DNA of 38,619 nucleotides from Actinomycetota bacterium (GCA_028697935.1 JAQVEM010000002.1:1-38619), one strand, 5' to 3'; positions 1-9,059 are shown, numbered from the stretch's first letter. The notes: generated from the letters alone by a model not told the origin. Numbers and translations: made by a program.

Positions 1-1472
1 GCATTTATAAACTGAATTTTGCCCTTTTTAAAATCGGGTTTATTTCTATTCAAAATAATTATAGCTCCAGGGGCACCTGTATTATAGAAAAGCTTTTCAG
101 GCAAAAGAATGATAGCCTCTATTAAATCCTCTTCAACTATCTTTGACCTTATAGCTTTTTCTTTGCCACCCCTAAAAAGACAACCATTATCTATAACTAT
201 ACCGACCTTTCCTGTTTTCTCATCTGCCGATGCCAGCATATGCTGAATCCATGCCCAGTCAGCAGATTGTCGGGGAGGAAAACCATAAACAAATCTTTTT
301 GACCAGAATTCTCCTTTTCTTAAAACTTCCTCATCATATCCGTCCTGATTCCATGGAGGATTGGCTATAACAATGTCAAAAGTCTTTATATCCCCGGACT
401 CATCTTTAAATTTTGGCGAATTTAATGTATCACCGTAGATAATATTGGCATTTCTAATATCATGGATATTTAAATTCATTTTTGCCAGAGCCAGCGTTTT
501 AGGATTTGCCTCCTGCCCATAAAGAAAAAGTTTATTGGCTGAATCTTCTCCGAAGTTATCCTTTACATGTTTGTAAGAACTTATAAGCATCCCCCCTGAA
601 CCACAGGCCGGGTCATAAACGCTCTGGCCAGGTTTTGGGTCAAGCATCTCAACCATCAATTTTATAACTTCTCTTGCAGTATATACTTCTCCCTCTTTTG
701 CCTTCTGTGGAGCAAAATATCTCAGTATCCATTCGTAAGCATCACCAAGAATATCAGGAGAAACATTATGGAGTGACTTTTCACTAAAAAGCTCTATTAG
801 CTGCCTTAATATCTCTGCATTTTCTCTGCTTGTTGTAAATTGAACAAAATCTATATTTTCAAACACAATTTTTAAATCCGGGTTAGTTTCCGCAATAGCC
901 TTCATTGCCCCGGAAAAATTTTCAGGAATTCTTGCCGGGTCTTTTTTTCTCAGATTGTCCCATAAAAATTCTTCTGGGATATTATAATCATGATAAGCGG
1001 AATTTTTGGCTTCTTTTCTTGCTTCCTCTTCGCTTAATCCATCAGCAATAGCTTCATCATACGCAACTCTATACTCTGTCTCCCACTTATCACTCATCCT
1101 CTTATAAAAGAGAAGAACAAGTATAAAAGAATAATCCACTCTGGTTCTTATAAGGTCTGCTGCTGATTTTAATATTCTCTCAAGATCGCTTCTGGTTAGT
1201 TTTTTCTTATCAAATGAAAGAGTATCTAAAATTATGTCTTTCTTGCTTTTAAGCCTATAGATTCTTTTCCTTGCGTCTTCCGGGTCAAATTCTACTGAAA
1301 GTATCCCCTCTTTTCTTAGTTCAGACAACACTACAATTACTTCATCTTTCTCATCTTTTATTCCATCGGTTCCTTTGCCAAGTTCTTTAACTGCATCTTC
1401 AAGGCGAAAGGGATTTGATTGGAATGATTTCCATAAAATTTCATATCTTTTGTCTATCCAGTCTGGTAACAT
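1..1472 (-). CDS. hsdM: Type I restriction-modification DNA methyltransferase subunit HsdM (partial, runs off left edge)
   Basis: N6-adenine methyltransferase subunit of a type I restriction-modification system. It would act with HsdS for target recognition and HsdR for cleavage, neither of which is visible here. The 490 codons in the window contain the SAM-binding motif DPACGSGG (about residues 287-294) and the catalytic NPPW motif (about 371-374). An HsdM_N-like helical region begins near residue 90 (RSDLERILKSAADLIRTR). Before it lies a prefix of roughly 75 residues with a winged-helix look, ending in SELRKEGIL and RIYRL, which is not part of the usual HsdM start. The ATG at 1472-1470 is preceded by a short AGG ribosome site. 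The frame is open to the window edge, so the C-terminus is missing. Identification as an HsdM-type methylase is secure; the wHTH reading of the prefix is inference. Confidence 0.93.
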   Translation of the reverse strand, partial: MLPDWIDKRYEILWKSFQSNPFRLEDAVKELGKGTDGIKDEKDEVIVVLSELRKEGILSVEFDPEDARKRIYRLKSKKDIILDTLSFDKKKLTRSDLERILKSAADLIRTRVDYSFILVLLFYKRMSDKWETEYRVAYDEAIADGLSEEEARKEAKNSAYHDYNIPEEFLWDNLRKKDPARIPENFSGAMKAIAETNPDLKIVFENIDFVQFTTSRENAEILRQLIELFSEKSLHNVSPDILGDAYEWILRYFAPQKAKEGEVYTAREVIKLMVEMLDPKPGQSVYDPACGSGGMLISSYKHVKDNFGEDSANKLFLYGQEANPKTLALAKMNLNIHDIRNANIIYGDTLNSPKFKDESGDIKTFDIVIANPPWNQDGYDEEVLRKGEFWSKRFVYGFPPRQSADWAWIQHMLASADEKTGKVGIVIDNGCLFRGGKEKAIRSKIVEEDLIEAIILLPEKLFYNTGAPGAIIILNRNKPDFKKGKIQFIN

Positions 1473-1732
1473 AATTTAACCTGACTTTCTGTTTAAATTA
1501 AATAAGCTAAATTACAAAATATAAGTATTTTCATTTTAACTTATATTATAACCATCTATTAGATAAAGACAATAAAATTTTTTGCAAAGTTTTAGAATTA
1601 ATAATAAAGAATTTTAATAACTTCCGTCCGGTCTATCTGTTACTCTCTATGCTGGACTTACCTCTTACTAAAAGCATGTATTATCCTTTATTAGCTCCAG
1701 AATCTTAAAAAAATATTCCCTGCTAATACGTA

Positions 1733-3655
1733 TTAGTATGTTAACCCATATCCATAGGGGAAAAGTGCTCCTTTTGAACCATCAACATCATTTATTGGTA
1801 TCTGATCTATTGATGCAGGCCATGTATATGAAAGTTTTCCGGCAGGTGCATAGTCGCCAAAAATGACATCCGTAATTCCCTGCCCTTCAGTTCCCGGAAG
1901 CCATGCCGCAATAAGGGTATCTATTTTATCAAGGTGGTCTGTTATTATTATCGGGCGACCAGTGATTAGAATTACTACAACAGGAATACCCCTGCCTGCT
2001 AGATTATTAATTGCGTTTGCGTCTACTTCACCCAGCAGCAGGTCGCTATCATCGCCCATATATTCAGCATAGGGAGTCTCACCTGCTACTACAATTGCAA
2101 CTTCTGCACCTTCCGGCACATCACTTCCATCTTTTGAATAAATCACTTCGGTTTCTTCTGAAACAATACTCTCTATCGCTTCTAGAATTGTTGTTCCCTC
2201 TGTAATATCACCAACTTCACCCTGCCAGGTAATAGTCCACCCTCCACACTGACTTCCGATATCATCTGCTTTTGTTCCTGCAACCACGATTCTTTTTATA
2301 TTTTTAGACAAAGGCAGAACCTGGTTCTCATTTTTTAACAACACCAGCGATTTACGAACTGCTTCTCTTGCTATCTCTCTGTGCTCTTTACTACCTATAA
2401 GACCCACATTACTTCTATCAGCACAGGGATTCTCAAAAAGGCCGAGATTGAATTTTATTGTTAATATTCTTCTTACCGCATCATCGATACGCTCCATAGA
2501 CACTCTTCCATCCTTAACCAGACCGGTCAGGGTAACGATAAAATCAACATAATTATCCGGCACCATAACCATATCTATACCTGCGTTTATTCCTTCCATA
2601 ATGTCCTGTTCTGTCATATTCTCATAAAACCCATCGATACCATTTATGCCCGACCAGTCTGAAACCACCAGACCATCAAATCCCAGCTCTCCCTTTAATA
2701 CATCGGTTATAAGATATGAGTTTGCATGCACTGGCACACCATTCCAGCTGTTAAATGAAACCATGATTGAACCTACACCCGCTTCAATTGCCCCGATATA
2801 AGGGGTGATATGAACATTCCTAAAATCTTCTTCTGAACATTCAGTATTCCCCCTATCAATGCCACCAGTTGTACCTCCGTCACCTGCAAAATGTTTTGCA
2901 CACGCAAGAATGCTGGTGTCATCAGATAGGCTGTTGCCCTGATATCCTTCAACTGCAGCTTTCCCGAGTGCTGTAACAAGCTCACTATTTTCACTGAATC
3001 CCTCATAAGTTCTCCCCCAGCGCTCATCCTGTGGAACAGCGATACATGGACTAAAAGTCCAGTCCATACCTGTTGCTGAAGCCTCAATTGCAGTAATTCT
3101 TGCAACCCTTTTCACAAGCTCAGCATCACCTGCCGCTCCCAGTCCAATATTATGTGGAAAAATAGTAGCACCACTTAAATTATTGTGACCATGAACTGCA
3201 TCAGTTCCATATATAATCGGTATACCCAGCCTTGAAGAAAGGGCAAATTGTTGATAATTATCATACATATCTGCCCAGTTTTCAGGAGTATTGGGCTGTG
3301 GTGCCGAGCCGCCTCCGCTCAATATTGAACCTATCCCATAACTGGTAATATGTTCATCAGAAATTATAAAATCCCGGGCAACCTGCGTCATCTGTCCAAT
3401 TTTTTCTTCAAGAGTCATGAGAGATAAAAGATTTTCTACTCTTTTTCCTACAGGGACGCTTGTGTCCATATAAATAGCCTTCTCTTCACCTGCTTCTCCC
3501 TCAATTCCTTCTTCGCCCTGGCGGTCCTCTTTGCTCTGCTGCAATTCTGATTTAACACCTACTTCAGCTTTGCATCCTGAAAAAGAAAGAACCATACAAA
3601 TTGATACTATTAGAAGCATTATTGATATCCTCTTTATTATTATCCTTCTAATCAT
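1733..3655 (-). CDS. Glycoside hydrolase family 3 beta-glucosidase-like lipoprotein
   Basis: Exported GH3 enzyme of 640 residues that removes non-reducing-end beta-linked sugars; specificity (glucosidase, xylosidase or glucan exohydrolase) cannot be read from sequence. A signal peptide ends in a lipobox with Cys28 (LSFSGC), so it is probably lipid-anchored, followed by an acidic low-complexity linker to about residue 60. The TIM-barrel domain carries GLVVSDW with the expected nucleophile Asp333. The second domain has QCGGWTITWQG (470-479) and GETPYAE (525-531), resembling plant/bacterial exo-beta-glucanases of the ExoI type, in which the acid/base Glu lies in this segment. The C-terminus YGYGLTY is typical of the compact two-domain form. 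A strong AAAGGAGG lies about 15 bases upstream of the ATG, a long spacing, with a second AAGG closer. It stands alone between hsdM and the divergent corA. Confidence 0.9.
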   Translation of the reverse strand: MIRRIIIKRISIMLLIVSICMVLSFSGCKAEVGVKSELQQSKEDRQGEEGIEGEAGEEKAIYMDTSVPVGKRVENLLSLMTLEEKIGQMTQVARDFIISDEHITSYGIGSILSGGGSAPQPNTPENWADMYDNYQQFALSSRLGIPIIYGTDAVHGHNNLSGATIFPHNIGLGAAGDAELVKRVARITAIEASATGMDWTFSPCIAVPQDERWGRTYEGFSENSELVTALGKAAVEGYQGNSLSDDTSILACAKHFAGDGGTTGGIDRGNTECSEEDFRNVHITPYIGAIEAGVGSIMVSFNSWNGVPVHANSYLITDVLKGELGFDGLVVSDWSGINGIDGFYENMTEQDIMEGINAGIDMVMVPDNYVDFIVTLTGLVKDGRVSMERIDDAVRRILTIKFNLGLFENPCADRSNVGLIGSKEHREIAREAVRKSLVLLKNENQVLPLSKNIKRIVVAGTKADDIGSQCGGWTITWQGEVGDITEGTTILEAIESIVSEETEVIYSKDGSDVPEGAEVAIVVAGETPYAEYMGDDSDLLLGEVDANAINNLAGRGIPVVVILITGRPIIITDHLDKIDTLIAAWLPGTEGQGITDVIFGDYAPAGKLSYTWPASIDQIPINDVDGSKGALFPYGYGLTY

Positions 3656-3883
3656 TACCTTAACCCGAAGCCTCCTTTCTTGAACGCGCTTTCATATCTA
3701 TTTAAAATTTTTTATTTTTGCTATTAAAACTATTAAAATTACCGGTTAGTGAAAATATTTTAACAATTAACCTTCTTATTTACTATATAAAGTCCTCTGC
3801 TATTTCTTTTTTTCATAAAAAATTATAAAATTTCGTAGAGATTTATTTATTCAAATGGAACAGTTTTAAAGGAGGTTCTTCGC

Positions 3884-4849
3884 ATAAAAGCCCTGATCTA
3901 TAATAAAAATAACAAAGAATTACTGGAAGAAACTTCCCCGGAAGATATTATACCCTTTATTAAGGATTCAAAATACCTCATCTGGATTGACATTGAAAAT
4001 CCCTCCAGGGAAAATATGCAATTTTTGCAGGAGCAATTTAATTTTCACCCACTGGATATTGAAGACTGCCTCAGCATTATTGAGAGACCAAAGCTTGATG
4101 AGTATGATAACTATTTTTTTCTTGTTTTACATATCCCTTATTTTATCAAGCAAACCGGCAAACTTGTGCCCTTTACAGTAAATATATTTACCGGGAATAA
4201 CTTCCTTGTGACAGTTCATCGAGGTCTGTGCAAACCTGCTCAGGAAGCGTTTGATTACGTGGTTGAAAATAAACAAATACTTGATAAGGGTGTGGGTTAC
4301 CTTTTACACAAAGTAATCGACACACTCATTGATTACAGTTTTCCTGTACTCAATAAAATTTACAGAAATATACAGGATGTTGAGAGTAAGATTTTTAAAA
4401 AGGCCAGCAGCGAAAATGTCAGGAATATCCTTCTTATCAGAACCAATATTCTGACATTTAGAAGCATCATTTTCCCCCAGATAAAACTTCTAAAAACACT
4501 TGAAATAAAAGATATGGAATTTTTAACAGATGCCCTGGGGGTTTATTTCGGCGACCTTGTTGACCATGTAGAAAAAATCTGGGACACACTAGAAAATTAC
4601 AAAGAAATTATAGAAGGAGTGCAAGATGCACATCAGTCGCTTCTCTCAAACAAAATTAATAATATAATTCGAATACTTACCATTTTTAATGTTATTATTT
4701 TGCCGCTTACTCTCGTAGCCGGGATTTATAGCATGAATGTTTCACTCCCCCTGCAAAATTTCCCTTACATTTTTATTATAATCATAGGTTTAATGATTTT
4801 AATATCAATAGGAATGCTTGTTTATTTCAGACACAGAGACTGGTTATAG
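3884..4849 (+). CDS. corA: CorA-family divalent cation transporter, probable ATA start, SMN variant of the GMN motif
   Basis: CorA-type pentameric Mg2+/Co2+ channel of the inner membrane. The family-like N-terminus reads MKALIYNKNN if initiation is at the ATA at 3884, which sits eight bases after AGGAGG (3870-3875). The first in-frame ATG (4016) would delete about 44 conserved residues including LIWIDIENPS, and no ATG, GTG or TTG lies in frame between the ribosome site and 4016. The product would be 321 residues, normal for the family. Two C-terminal membrane helices lie at about 263-284 and 293-315. The loop between them has YSMN (Ser283, codon 4730-4732) where CorA has the selectivity motif YGMN, so ion selectivity may differ. 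The gene overlaps the convergent lipoprotein gene by six bases. Family assignment is secure; the start is inferred. Confidence 0.9.
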   Translation: MKALIYNKNNKELLEETSPEDIIPFIKDSKYLIWIDIENPSRENMQFLQEQFNFHPLDIEDCLSIIERPKLDEYDNYFFLVLHIPYFIKQTGKLVPFTVNIFTGNNFLVTVHRGLCKPAQEAFDYVVENKQILDKGVGYLLHKVIDTLIDYSFPVLNKIYRNIQDVESKIFKKASSENVRNILLIRTNILTFRSIIFPQIKLLKTLEIKDMEFLTDALGVYFGDLVDHVEKIWDTLENYKEIIEGVQDAHQSLLSNKINNIIRILTIFNVIILPLTLVAGIYSMNVSLPLQNFPYIFIIIIGLMILISIGMLVYFRHRDWL

Positions 4850-5701
4850 ATTAACTGGAGTTTTAATAGCGTCCTCGAAAAAAACTTCAAAACGATAATT
4901 TGTAAATTCTGGTATATATTCATCAAACAATATCTTTAAACTAAAATTCTGTTCTTCATCCGGAATCATCTCTTCTCTTTGCAGATAACATTTTCTTATA
5001 AAGACTACCTTTCCACTGCTGTTATAAAAAGTGCAAAAGAGTTTTAAATTCCTTATTTTTTCTGACCCTATATTAATTACTCTTCCTTCAATAACCAAAC
5101 TGTCGCCATCATCATCATAATAATACTTCTCTATCTTTGCCACAGGGTTACCTTCAAATATCTCATTATAGTCTTTGTAATTTACTCCTATCTTTATAAC
5201 GGACATATCTATATATTTTTCTTTTTCATCTATGTAATAGCAAAATGGCAGTCTATCTCCTGTCTTTATATAATCAGCAAATGCCGGTATTGTTCTGGAT
5301 ATAATTTTATCTCCATTTTTACCATAGAAATCCAATGTTATTCCAATATCCGTTTTAATTCCCGGGGAAATGTTTTCTACTTCCCCCATTAATACAAGCT
5401 CCTCATAAATATCTATATACAGGTTACAGTTTTTTATTTTAATATCAGTAGTATCTGTTCCCTCAAGTTTTATTTTTTCACAATCAAATAAATAAAGCCC
5501 GTTTTCTCTTGTTACGTTACTATTATTGGAGTTTACAGTTTTTGTGGATTCATCATCTCCGGGTCTGCAGGATACCAGCATGAACATAAGAATGAGGGAA
5601 AAAATAATTATGATTAAAAAAATTTCTTTAAATAACAAATATTTATATTTAAACTTACTCAATTTAATTTTATTAGTTTTATCAAGAAGCCAGACTAACA
5701 C
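4844..5701 (-). CDS. Putative lipoprotein with two FxLYD-like beta-sandwich repeats
   Basis: Unrecognised 285-residue secreted or anchored protein. A hydrophobic segment (about 29-44) ends in MLVSC, giving a plausible lipobox with Cys45. The long basic N-terminal region before it is unusual for a lipoprotein. The mature part has two similar modules: one starting LVLMGEVENISPG (about 110-165), one starting LVIEGRVINIGSEKIRN (about 200-260). Each has a pattern of a small beta-strand, a 'V.N.G' turn, 'DFYG..G' or 'TFYNSSG', then a strand, as in FxLYD-type domains. The GTG start at 5701 follows AAGGA and overlaps the panD stop region by seven bases, so translation is probably coupled to panD. No enzymatic motif is seen. 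A link to pantothenate synthesis is not supported by the sequence beyond co-transcription. Confidence 0.72.
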   Translation of the reverse strand: MLVWLLDKTNKIKLSKFKYKYLLFKEIFLIIIIFSLILMFMLVSCRPGDDESTKTVNSNNSNVTRENGLYLFDCEKIKLEGTDTTDIKIKNCNLYIDIYEELVLMGEVENISPGIKTDIGITLDFYGKNGDKIISRTIPAFADYIKTGDRLPFCYYIDEKEKYIDMSVIKIGVNYKDYNEIFEGNPVAKIEKYYYDDDGDSLVIEGRVINIGSEKIRNLKLFCTFYNSSGKVVFIRKCYLQREEMIPDEEQNFSLKILFDEYIPEFTNYRFEVFFEDAIKTPVNL

Positions 5702-6078
5702 TGATCATCCTTCAACACATGGTTTTTTTCATCTGTAATTTTATTTCTTTCATCCACATATACTATTTTTGGACGATACTCCAGTGCTTCTTTGTATTCT
5801 ATATAAGTAAAAGACAGGATGATGATTTTCTCTCCTCTTAATATTTTCCGAGCTGCAGCACCATTCATACAAATTTCACCACTACCTCTCTTCCCTTCTA
5901 TAGCATATGTTTCCAGCCTTTCACCACTATCAAGGCTGACAACCAGAACCTTTTCACAGGGCAGTATATTTGCATGCTCCATTAAATTTTTATCTATGCT
6001 TATGCTGCCCGAGTAGTCAATTTCAGCGGCTGTTACTGTAGCCCTGTGAATTTTACTTTTTAATATACAGACTAACAT
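5695..6078 (-). CDS. panD: Aspartate 1-decarboxylase (pyruvoyl enzyme precursor)
   Basis: Converts L-aspartate to beta-alanine for pantothenate and CoA synthesis. The 127-residue proenzyme shows the self-cleavage site Gly24-Ser25 in DYSGSISID; Ser25 becomes the pyruvoyl group. Other family features are KSKIHRATVT at the N-terminus and the NGAAARK segment near residue 77 that lines the active site. Length matches the family. The ATG is preceded by GGGAG at a long spacing of about 12 bases. It lies 167 bases downstream of panC and overlaps the following lipoprotein gene, so it is probably the second-last gene of a leftward dnaN-DUF2520-panB-panC-panD run. Confidence 0.95.
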   Translation of the reverse strand: MLVCILKSKIHRATVTAAEIDYSGSISIDKNLMEHANILPCEKVLVVSLDSGERLETYAIEGKRGSGEICMNGAAARKILRGEKIIILSFTYIEYKEALEYRPKIVYVDERNKITDEKNHVLKDDQC

Positions 6079-6245
6079 AATTTATTTAACACTCCCTGTT
6101 TAGTATTCACTATTACTTCTTTATAATCTCTTTCTTTTTAATCTTTTTAAATGGATCTTTTAAAACTAAAGCCCCCGCAAACAATTTTTTAACATCTTTC
6201 TTTTTAGACCCATACTATATAACATTACATCCTGCTGGCATATAT

Positions 6246-7106
6246 CTATACCTTTATCATAATATTGTCAATAAGCCTTGTGTTGCCTATCCATGCTGCA
6301 ACAGCTGCAAGTATTTCTCCGTCTTCCCCCCTTCTAACTCTTCTTTTCTCCTGGAGCGTGAGTGGATCTCTGAAATCAAAATAATCTACTTTCCTAACAA
6401 ATTTATTTCCTTCCAATTCTTCTAATACTCTTTTCTTTATCTTTTCAAGATCATTCTCTCCCCCGGCAATCATGTCTCTTGCAATATTCAAACACCTGTA
6501 TAGGATGGTGGCATTTTCTCTTTCCACTCCGGAAAGATATCTATTCCTTGAACTTAAAGCAAGGCCATCCTCCTCTCTTACTATTGGACCGCTTTTAATT
6601 TCGATATCGAGATTCAAATCATCCACCATCTTTTTTATTATCACCAACTGCTGGTAGTCCTTCTCTCCAAAATATGCTTTGTGAGCATTTATAATATTAA
6701 ATAGTTTTAAAACAACTGTCGCCACTCCAGCAAAATGGCCGGGTCTATATTTCCCGCACATAACACTGCTGAGTTCTTTCACCTCAACTGTAGTTTTATG
6801 ATCCTGACCATACATTTCCTGTACCGAAGGATTAAAAATATAATCAACTCCTTCTTTTTCTGCCAGACTGGTGTCCCTTTTTATGTCCCTGGGATATTTC
6901 TTAAAATCTTCATCGGGACCAAATTGCATCGGATTAACAAATATACTTATTATCACTTTATCACAATCTCTTTGTGCCATTCTTATAAGGCTCAGGTGCC
7001 CCTCATGTAGAAATCCCATGGTAGGAACAAAACCTATTTTGTTTCCCTGTTTCCGGAGTTCTTGCATGGCTACCCTGCATTCGTCTATTTTGTTTATAGT
7101 TTTCAT
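6246..7106 (-). CDS. panC: Pantothenate synthetase (pantoate--beta-alanine ligase)
   Basis: ATP-dependent condensation of pantoate with beta-alanine, in the cytosol. The 286-residue protein has the nucleotidyl-transferase motif PTMGFLHEGH (28-37), then FVNPMQFGP, GEKDYQQL and the KMSKS-like loop region SSRNRYLS, all diagnostic of PanC. Full length. It lies 132 bases downstream of panB and upstream of panD. No convincing ribosome site precedes the ATG at 7106, only AT-rich sequence, so either translation is weakly SD-dependent or the transcript begins close to the start. The product of PanD feeds directly into this step. Confidence 0.96.
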   Translation of the reverse strand: MKTINKIDECRVAMQELRKQGNKIGFVPTMGFLHEGHLSLIRMAQRDCDKVIISIFVNPMQFGPDEDFKKYPRDIKRDTSLAEKEGVDYIFNPSVQEMYGQDHKTTVEVKELSSVMCGKYRPGHFAGVATVVLKLFNIINAHKAYFGEKDYQQLVIIKKMVDDLNLDIEIKSGPIVREEDGLALSSRNRYLSGVERENATILYRCLNIARDMIAGGENDLEKIKKRVLEELEGNKFVRKVDYFDFRDPLTLQEKRRVRRGEDGEILAAVAAWIGNTRLIDNIMIKV

Positions 7107-7238
7107 TACTTATAATTATGTTTCTATTAATTAAAATTACTTTTAAGATTGTCTATGTTTTCCATAACTGTGGGTTCCTGACTTACAGATTCCAGCTCTT
7201 TTATAATTAGAATTTAAGAACTTATCATGTAAGATATC

Positions 7239-8042
7239 TTAGTATGAATGTTCTTCGGCTGGAAACTCCTTATTTTTAACTTCTTCTATATATTGCCTGA
7301 AGCATCTTTTAATCTCATCCCCTATATCTGAATATTTTTTAGAAAATTTTGGCGTGAAATCCCCTGATAGCCCGAGCATATCATGCGCTACAAGTACCTG
7401 ACCATCACAATAAACTCCCGCACCTATTCCTATTACAGGAATCTTCACTTCCTCTGTGATTCTTTTTGCAAGCAGTGCAGGAACTTTTTCCAGAACTATC
7501 GAAAATACTCCAGCTTCCTCAAGCCCTTTTGCATCTTCAACCATCTTTGAAGCCTGCTCATCATTTCTCCCCCTGACTCCGTAACCTCCAAACTGATGGA
7601 TTGATTGTGGTGTCAGCCCGAGATGGCCCATTACGGGAATTCCGGACCTGACTATATTATTTACAGTTTCGTAAATTTCTGTCCCTCCTTCAAGTTTCAC
7701 AGCTTCAGCTCCTGCTTCTTTTAAAAACCTTCCTGCATTTCTGACTGCTTCCTCTACACTTGCCTGATAGGACATAAAGGGCATATCCCCGACTACCATA
7801 GCCCTTTTTACTCCCCTGCTAACGGCTTTGCAGTGATGTATCATTTCTTCCATGGTGACCGGTATAGTGCTTTTGTATCCCAGCAGAACATTTGCTACCG
7901 AGTCTCCGACAAGAATTACATCTATCCCGCACTCATCCATCTGGGTTGCCATAAGATAATCATAGGCTGTCAGCATTGCTATTTTTTCTCCTCTTAACTT
8001 CATTTCCATCAGCTCTTTTGTAGTTACCTTTTTAACAGTCAT
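7239..8042 (-). CDS. panB: 3-methyl-2-oxobutanoate hydroxymethyltransferase
   Basis: First committed step of pantoate synthesis: transfers a hydroxymethyl group from methylene-tetrahydrofolate to 2-oxoisovalerate to give ketopantoate. The 267-residue TIM-barrel protein has the metal ligands in GDSV (Asp47), VGDMPF (Asp86) and KLEGG (Glu118), and the general-base position in VLEKVP (Glu185). Length and motifs are normal. GAGGGTG six bases before the ATG is a good ribosome site. It follows the DUF2520 gene by 38 bases and precedes panC. A classical panE gene for the next step (ketopantoate reductase) is not present in the window; the adjacent DUF2520 gene is a possible substitute. Confidence 0.96.
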   Translation of the reverse strand: MTVKKVTTKELMEMKLRGEKIAMLTAYDYLMATQMDECGIDVILVGDSVANVLLGYKSTIPVTMEEMIHHCKAVSRGVKRAMVVGDMPFMSYQASVEEAVRNAGRFLKEAGAEAVKLEGGTEIYETVNNIVRSGIPVMGHLGLTPQSIHQFGGYGVRGRNDEQASKMVEDAKGLEEAGVFSIVLEKVPALLAKRITEEVKIPVIGIGAGVYCDGQVLVAHDMLGLSGDFTPKFSKKYSDIGDEIKRCFRQYIEEVKNKEFPAEEHSY

Positions 8043-8080
8043 TTAATCACCCTCTTTTTTAATTCCATCTATTCTTCAGT

Positions 8081-9013
8081 CTATTTCTTAAGTATTGCCT
8101 CTAATTCTTCCAGTGTTTTCTTGTTTATCCACTTGTTCCTGTAGGCTATTTTAGCAGTTTCCCTGCCCATTATTTTATATATCATTATATCCTCATCTGG
8201 AAAAATTTTTTTTAAGCTTTCCATATGTTCTTTTATTGTTCCGACATCCCCTCTTGCAATAGGGCCTGTTAAGGATTTTTCTGTTCCTATTTTCTTTATA
8301 TTATCCAGAGTGCCCTCTGATAAACTCAATAATCCTTCCAGTGACTCTTCCGGGTTTATTCCTATTTTTTTATGTAACATTGCAGCATAATTTAATAATG
8401 TCACCATATAGTTTGACGCAATACAGGCTGCTGCGTGGTAAAGAGGTTTTTTTTCATCATCAACTTTTATTGCTTTTCCTTCCAGACATTTAACAATTTT
8501 TCTGGCTATCTTTTCCGATCTTTCCCCGGAATACGTTAAACCATAAACAGTGCCCGGCAGAGTCTTTACTGCCATATTAATTGATGCAAAAGATTTTAAT
8601 GGATGAATTGAGGCGGTTTCTGCACCTGCGTGTCTGGCACTATCAAGAACATCCAGAGACTTTGAGCCACTAAAATGAATTACACAATATTTATTTTTAT
8701 AGTCTTCTATTTTTTCTTTAAAAATTTTTTCATTAAATATTTCATCACAGACAGGTTTTATAGCATCATCGGGAGTACATATTAAGACGCATTCTGCTGT
8801 CTTTGCTGCTTCTATATTATTTTTTGTAAACAATATCCCGGCAGAATTTCGCCCGAGGTATTCTTTTGCTCTATCAAGAGAATTGTCGGTTCTGGATGAT
8901 ATTGCTTTTATTTTTATGCCGCTTGATTCTTTTCCGGATAAGGCATAGCTAAGAGTTGTTCCGAGCCGCCCTGCACCAATAATACATATATTTATAAACA
9001 CTGTCTTGCTCAT
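8081..9013 (-). CDS. Rossmann-fold protein with DUF2520 domain, candidate NAD(P)-dependent reductase
   Basis: 310-residue cytosolic protein. The N-terminal Rossmann domain begins with the dinucleotide-binding motif IGAGRLGTTL (12-21), like 6-phosphogluconate dehydrogenase/ketopantoate reductase relatives. The DUF2520 part includes ASIHPLKSF (about residue 150) and an alpha-helical C-terminal region with HAAACIASNYMVTL. It is placed between dnaN and panB on the same strand, 46 bases after dnaN. DUF2520 proteins are known neighbours of panC/panB in several phyla; their reaction is not established. Because panB, panC and panD are here but panE is not, a ketopantoate reductase role is a reasonable inference. 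No ribosome site is visible before the ATG at 9013. Confidence 0.85.
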   Translation of the reverse strand: MSKTVFINICIIGAGRLGTTLSYALSGKESSGIKIKAISSRTDNSLDRAKEYLGRNSAGILFTKNNIEAAKTAECVLICTPDDAIKPVCDEIFNEKIFKEKIEDYKNKYCVIHFSGSKSLDVLDSARHAGAETASIHPLKSFASINMAVKTLPGTVYGLTYSGERSEKIARKIVKCLEGKAIKVDDEKKPLYHAAACIASNYMVTLLNYAAMLHKKIGINPEESLEGLLSLSEGTLDNIKKIGTEKSLTGPIARGDVGTIKEHMESLKKIFPDEDIMIYKIMGRETAKIAYRNKWINKKTLEELEAILKK

Positions 9014-9059
9014 TATAAATTTATTATCTATTTAAAAAGGCTACAGTTTATACTCCTTT

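Noticed and set aside
1629..1640. 10-mer CCGGTCTATC shared with 38116-38125, possible repeat element
   Set aside because: The match does not extend on either side; probably chance.
3680..3697. Operator-like AACGCGCTTTC before the GH3 gene
   Set aside because: Shares only a short core with the LacI operators, lacks the palindrome and has no well-placed promoter, so not counted in the regulon.
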